Of a DNA stretch of 64,000 nucleotides, positions 61,501 to 64,000 are shown in pieces. The notes under the pieces were generated by a model. The model saw nothing but the letters and a program-made list of their open reading frames with translations. It was not told where the DNA came from and made no database searches. The stretch is from Chryseobacterium daecheongense. GTDB taxonomy: Bacteria > Bacteroidota > Bacteroidia > Flavobacteriales > Weeksellaceae. Positions within the stretch are counted from its first letter, which is position 1, and the number at the start of each line of letters is the position of its first letter. A program made the translations under genes and the position numbers. The stretch covers positions 496,001 through 560,000 of the forward strand of contig NZ_RJTX01000004.1 in assembly GCF_003729955.1 (NCBI RefSeq). Direction: 5' to 3'.

Positions 61501-64000
61501 TGAACATCTGTTCCGAAACCATAAGTAACTGTTGAGAATAAGTTTTCTCCAGGCAGTTTTGTATAGACTACTCTGTCTAATATGTCATATTGATTTGTAG
61601 TAGGCTCAATACTATCCACTGAGGCGTTATATTGAGTATTGCTTGATCCTATACTTTCAGTCGTCGGATAATATGTTTTTAAAGCTCTGCCAAATGCATC
61701 CTGTTCCACCTTCCCGGCAACAATATATTTCACTCCTTCATTATGGATATCTCCTGTTTTCTTTACTTGAATAGCTTCTCCGTTTCCATCTGCAATAGTA
61801 ATCGTATTAATTGTACTGTCGGTATATTCCGGATCATAGTGCTTCGTCAGTGCATAAGATTGTGCATTGGAAGCATTCTGTGGAGCATTAGTAATTGGGT
61901 TATACTCAAATTTTATTGTCCAAGGAATATTGTTAAACATTTCATATGGACCTACGATTTCTGTTGTTCTGGCTTTCGCATCATATACAAACTTCATCGG
62001 TTGAAGATTCATATCTTCTGTAAGTGTTGGCAGTCCAAAACGGAAATCATATTGAGTTTTACTGCTATATCCAAATGCATCCTGAACTTTTACCGGATAT
62101 GTTTTTACATTATCATCATAGGTATACTGATGGAAGAATCTTTGGTTGTTATAGTTTACTGGACCTGTCGATTTAGTAATATTACCATAAATATCGTATT
62201 CAAAATCATAGACAGAATAATCAACTCCTGATCTTCGGATAATCATTTTCGTCAGGTCACCATTCGTATTATATTCTGCTCTTTTCTCCCTGGTAACACC
62301 TTGTGCCGTATTCTTCACAGAGGTTGGCACGATGATGTAAGCAGACGGATTTACTAAAGTATATCCTATAGTGCTGGTTAGCACATCAGAAGCACCAATT
62401 TCTGCATCCCCTGTTTCTTCTACCTCTATTGTATTCCCCCACTGATCAAACATTTTAAAGTTTGTGTAGGTATACTTTGATCCTGTATCTCCTTCATTTA
62501 AGAAAGAACCAATATTTAATAACGCCACAAAACAAGCATAGTTCTGATATGTTTTTTCGTCTTCTTCATATTTAAGAACAAAATCAGTATTGGTGTCTTT
62601 TATATGCTTCAAACGATAATTATTAGCTTTTATAGTCCAACTTTTATTGTTTGCGTCAAAAAGCGTTTCCGAAATCATTAATCCTTTCAAATAATAATTA
62701 TTATTATGGAACCTTTGTCTTGTCTTTCTATAAATTACATTTGAAGTAGCTCCTCCCTGCTTAGTATCAATCTGGTTGACCATTACTTGTCTGAAACCAT
62801 AGAAAGTTCTTTCCCTACGGCTGTAATAAGGCTCTTCATAATCCACAGTGACTTTAGAAACATCCGGTCCAAATGCACTGTCTCCGGTAAACCCATCATT
62901 AGTAATTACACTTTTCAAAACATATTTGCTTTGAGGCATATTGTAAGTATTTCCTAATCTTTCATAGCCAATTTCCCAAGAACCACCCATTGGTGTTGTT
63001 ACTTTTTTAAGAAGATTGGTGGTTCCAATAGTAGAATATTTTACAAGAGCTGTATTGTTAATGAAATTTCCATTTCCATCAACCTGTGATCTCAATAAGT
63101 CCGGATATCCATCTCCATTTAAATCTGTTATTTGCTGTTGTACATTACTGTCTCCTTCTCCGAAGCTTGCACTCGGATTTATGGAAATTTTAAATGAATT
63201 TCCAGTAGTACCAATCGGGATAAGTATAGAAGCTGTGAATCCAATATTAAAATTATATCCTCTGGAAACATCTTGCTGAATAGCTGAAGACGCATTCCAC
63301 GGTATTGAAACAAATCTGTTCCCTGTATTTAACTGTACATTTAGGTTCCCCCCGGAAACGCTAACTAAATCTGCTAATCCATCATTATTTATATCTACCA
63401 ACGATGTTTTCTGATCACTAAGTGTTTCAGATTTTCCAGCCCCAAAAGAGATACTAGCATTAAACATACTGATTCCTTTAGGTAAGCCACTTGTTACAGT
63501 TCCTCCAATAGATGCTCCTATCCCAAGATTAGAAGAGTTTGTTTCTCCATTTCTAAAGTTTCCATATGAAAGATTTTCCGGAGCAGCATAAGAATATCCT
63601 AAATTGAGTCTTACCTGACCACTTTCAGCAACCATGTCTAATAAACCATCTCCATTAATATCTATATAACTATAGTTTGAATTATCATTTCCATTAGATG
63701 AACCCGCAGAAAAGTTAATTCCTGCTTCAGCTGCCTGTTGTGCTTTTTTATTACTTTCTTCGTTAGATTTCCCTGATAACGGATAATTTTGTCCCATTCC
63801 GAACCCTGAATTAGAATGGTCTGTTCTATGTGAGTTGTCATTAGCTCCTGCTAATGTATTTCCGGAAAGCATCCCTATCATATTGGTGAATTGGATCATA
63901 TTCCCATTCAATACATCTGGGTAGCCATCTCCATTCATATCAAAGTAATCTAATGTATTAATTGTTTTACCTGTAGATGTTGTATTGTTTAGGGAAAACG
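58572..64000 (-). CDS. Giant RHS/YD-repeat protein with C-terminal transglutaminase tip (5' end outside window)
   Basis: The frame is open through the right edge, so the first visible Met (63938) is internal; at least 1808 residues are encoded. Calcium-binding VCBS/FG-GAP type repeats (DMNGDGYPDVLNG, DINGDGLLDMV, DINNDGLADLV, DLNGDGYPDLL) lie at 63100-63950, followed by a TcdB-middle-like part (TPMGGSWEIGYERLGNTYN, RERTFYGFRQVMV), YD repeats over about 60000-62300, and the RHS core (HPDHLGSSNYITG, YKFNGKELDAETGYYYYGARYYNPRVSLWLSVDPLAD) at 59350-59590. The core ends with NPVIFVDPNGKQ near 59220. The remaining 215 residues match microbial transglutaminase. This is the layout of polymorphic RHS or Tc-type toxins, where the cocoon encloses a C-terminal effector. 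An exported 112-residue protein follows. Confidence 0.92.
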   Translation of the reverse strand, partial: FSLNNTTSTGKTINTLDYFDMNGDGYPDVLNGNMIQFTNMIGMLSGNTLAGANDNSHRTDHSNSGFGMGQNYPLSGKSNEESNKKAQQAAEAGINFSAGSSNGNDNSNYSYIDINGDGLLDMVAESGQVRLNLGYSYAAPENLSYGNFRNGETNSSNLGIGASIGGTVTSGLPKGISMFNASISFGAGKSETLSDQKTSLVDINNDGLADLVSVSGGNLNVQLNTGNRFVSIPWNASSAIQQDVSRGYNFNIGFTASILIPIGTTGNSFKISINPSASFGEGDSNVQQQITDLNGDGYPDLLRSQVDGNGNFINNTALVKYSTIGTTNLLKKVTTPMGGSWEIGYERLGNTYNMPQSKYVLKSVITNDGFTGDSAFGPDVSKVTVDYEEPYYSRRERTFYGFRQVMVNQIDTKQGGATSNVIYRKTRQRFHNNNYYLKGLMISETLFDANNKSWTIKANNYRLKHIKDTNTDFVLKYEEDEKTYQNYACFVALLNIGSFLNEGDTGSKYTYTNFKMFDQWGNTIEVEETGDAEIGASDVLTSTIGYTLVNPSAYIIVPTSVKNTAQGVTREKRAEYNTNGDLTKMIIRRSGVDYSVYDFEYDIYGNITKSTGPVNYNNQRFFHQYTYDDNVKTYPVKVQDAFGYSSKTQYDFRFGLPTLTEDMNLQPMKFVYDAKARTTEIVGPYEMFNNIPWTIKFEYNPITNAPQNASNAQSYALTKHYDPEYTDSTINTITIADGNGEAIQVKKTGDIHNEGVKYIVAGKVEQDAFGRALKTYYPTTESIGSSNTQYNASVDSIEPTTNQYDILDRVVYTKLPGENLFSTVTYGFGTDVQGRNMFETIFKDELGSIKKTYTDIKGRTTSVYEVSNTGDIKTQFTHDAIGEILQVKDVQNNITTSVYDDLGRRVSYIHPDSGITTYKYDTASNMLSKTNSANEEVQYEYDYTRLKAVNYPVYPENNVKYYYGNALDASAMDNNSVGRLWYQTDATGTQYLKYGRLGEMTYQRRSVAVPGAGVYWFGTEWQYDTWNRVKSITYPDGEVVNYKYNRAGNLNNVSSDKDGNHYKMINGIGYDKFEQKVYLANGNGTETTYEYETNRRRLLKMYAKNSNRYFMQNTYQYDVISNVMQIHNNAPVVNGLLGGGTNYAFGYDDLYRLTSASGNWRGINTQAQEERHRYTYTMTYDNMHNIMSKTQKHEWTTGATNNNWIALEPTSYRLNYKYEDAAHPHAPSTIIDEPNLVPSSTCCNPNDPGVKFQQYSYDQKGNPLGIIQETCGFDEQKTVYQWDEENRLRFVDTNPSTPEVDGAAIYTYDAGGERIIKDVLQSGILARMVADPSLTGPPPPQYFGTTHNTGLYPNGLLTLNFSYDDNGTVTQPRYTKHYYAGSQRIVSKIGTSQNIGMFDCNWLIIPLGGTTPPINPVNVSNAILQTATQSSLNVMQVNSITPPPNYGQNAGYNGSCVNNYTGPKEEQIYWFHPDHLGSSNYITGIDGEVTQNIEYFPSGEVFVENHRNSNYSPYKFNGKELDAETGYYYYGARYYNPRVSLWLSVDPLADYNPMYNDEHYIDGDHNEGIYNSGNNNPYIYTYQNPVIFVDPNGKQSNNSNNNNNQIHRTYTMNSYIKMWEKSNSRRMTADEKITLRAGCIGITALNVGITGKLTFPGNVPQRGPAYSSFKRAQEAAKLREADIKKNPSKYPKGSHVVIFSMRFWSGNSTEFQPDQYGRIDLTNYKYVARPGFTNFDFGMYDKKSNVWWHANHCEGCNGGKPMNVYESDLQYYSRPLLDFNRQVFIPAVTTVNVPSSGSSPSTNKKVKP
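58625..59120 (-). other. Microbial transglutaminase-like domain (Streptomyces type) at the RHS tip
   Basis: The segment from MTADEK to IPAVTT aligns by eye with Streptomyces mobaraensis transglutaminase: GCIGITALNVG with GCVGVTWVNSG, FKRAQEAAK with FQRAREVAS, VVIFSMRFWSG with AVIYSKHFWSG, GFTNFDFGMY with GFVNFDYGWF, WWHANHCEGCNGGKPMNVYESDL with VWTHGNHYHAPNGSLGAMHVYESKF, and DFNRQVFIP with DFDRGAYVITFIP. The triad Cys, Asp, His is kept: Cys codon at 59082-59084, Asp at 58791-58793, His at 58752-58754. The domain is shorter than the Streptomyces enzyme (97 residues from Cys to Asp, against about 190), so loops are missing. The reaction would be acyl transfer from protein glutamine to lysine, or deamidation. 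Confidence 0.85.

Noticed and set aside
61743..62231. Plus-strand frame of 162 codons antisense to the YD repeats
   Set aside because: Same reason: Ile/Cys-rich shadow of a long real gene with clear YD repeats.

Overview
The window looks like a chromosomal segment of a Flavobacteriia species, most likely Chryseobacterium or a close relative in the Weeksellaceae. The pointers are an actB-F alternative complex III operon, two GLPGLI-family proteins, type IX secretion (T9SS) C-terminal sorting domains, a DPP7-type S46 peptidase, several small lipoproteins with Bacteroidota-style signal peptides, low GC content, and promoters of the Bacteroidota form TTTG-N19-TAnnTTTG. The genus is an inference; no rRNA or tRNA gene was seen. 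Genes run off both ends: actB at the left and a giant RHS/YD-repeat gene at the right.

Layout. 1-6.3 kb: respiratory alternative complex III (actB partial, actC, actD, actE, actF) in one plus-strand operon. 6.4-11.6 kb: secreted proteins (one GLPGLI), a lipoprotein directly abutting apt, a TPR membrane protein and ribH. 11.7-17.5 kb: an LtaS-like phosphoglycerol transferase/sulfatase, a minus-strand operon of a glutathionylspermidine-synthase-like ATP-grasp protein with two small lipoproteins, a zinc metallopeptidase and a second GLPGLI protein. 17.5-22.1 kb: the SUF Fe-S cluster operon (sufA-like, sufB, a GNAT gene, sufC, sufD). 22.1-35.2 kb: mixed housekeeping and transport genes (DUF3078, rhomboid protease, dprA, gdhA, DUF1801, KirBac channel with a cysteine-cluster protein, truncated haemoglobin, Ca/H antiporter, AlkD-like, Na/H antiporter, DUF4919, hflX). 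35.4-39.7 kb: a LytTR response regulator followed by a three-gene secreted cassette with a large repeat protein. 39.7-43.0 kb: META lipoprotein, S46 peptidase, YdeI-like protein. 43.1-48.1 kb: a stand-alone NRPS-like A-PCP-reductase gene with its own promoter and long leader, and comM. 48.4-52.0 kb: a T9SS cargo protein, an ECF sigma factor coupled to a membrane-anchored beta-barrel protein, and a DUF4840 lipoprotein. 52.2-58.2 kb: HExxH protein, csaA-type tRNA-binding protein, DUF4382 lipoprotein, 3'-5' exonuclease, sufT-like DUF59 protein, sulfurtransferase, HMG-CoA lyase, pepT. 58.2-64.0 kb: the RHS protein with a small secreted protein encoded just downstream.

The most notable system is at the right end. 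The C-terminal tip of the RHS protein carries motifs that match the Streptomyces-type microbial transglutaminase, including the Cys, Asp and His of its catalytic triad in the right order. This suggests a polymorphic RHS toxin that crosslinks or deamidates proteins, with an exported 112-residue protein in the position of an immunity gene. The second candidate is the orphan A-PCP-R synthetase at 43-46 kb, which should release an amino-acid-like aldehyde or alcohol. All assignments are by reading the sequence; no database search was run.
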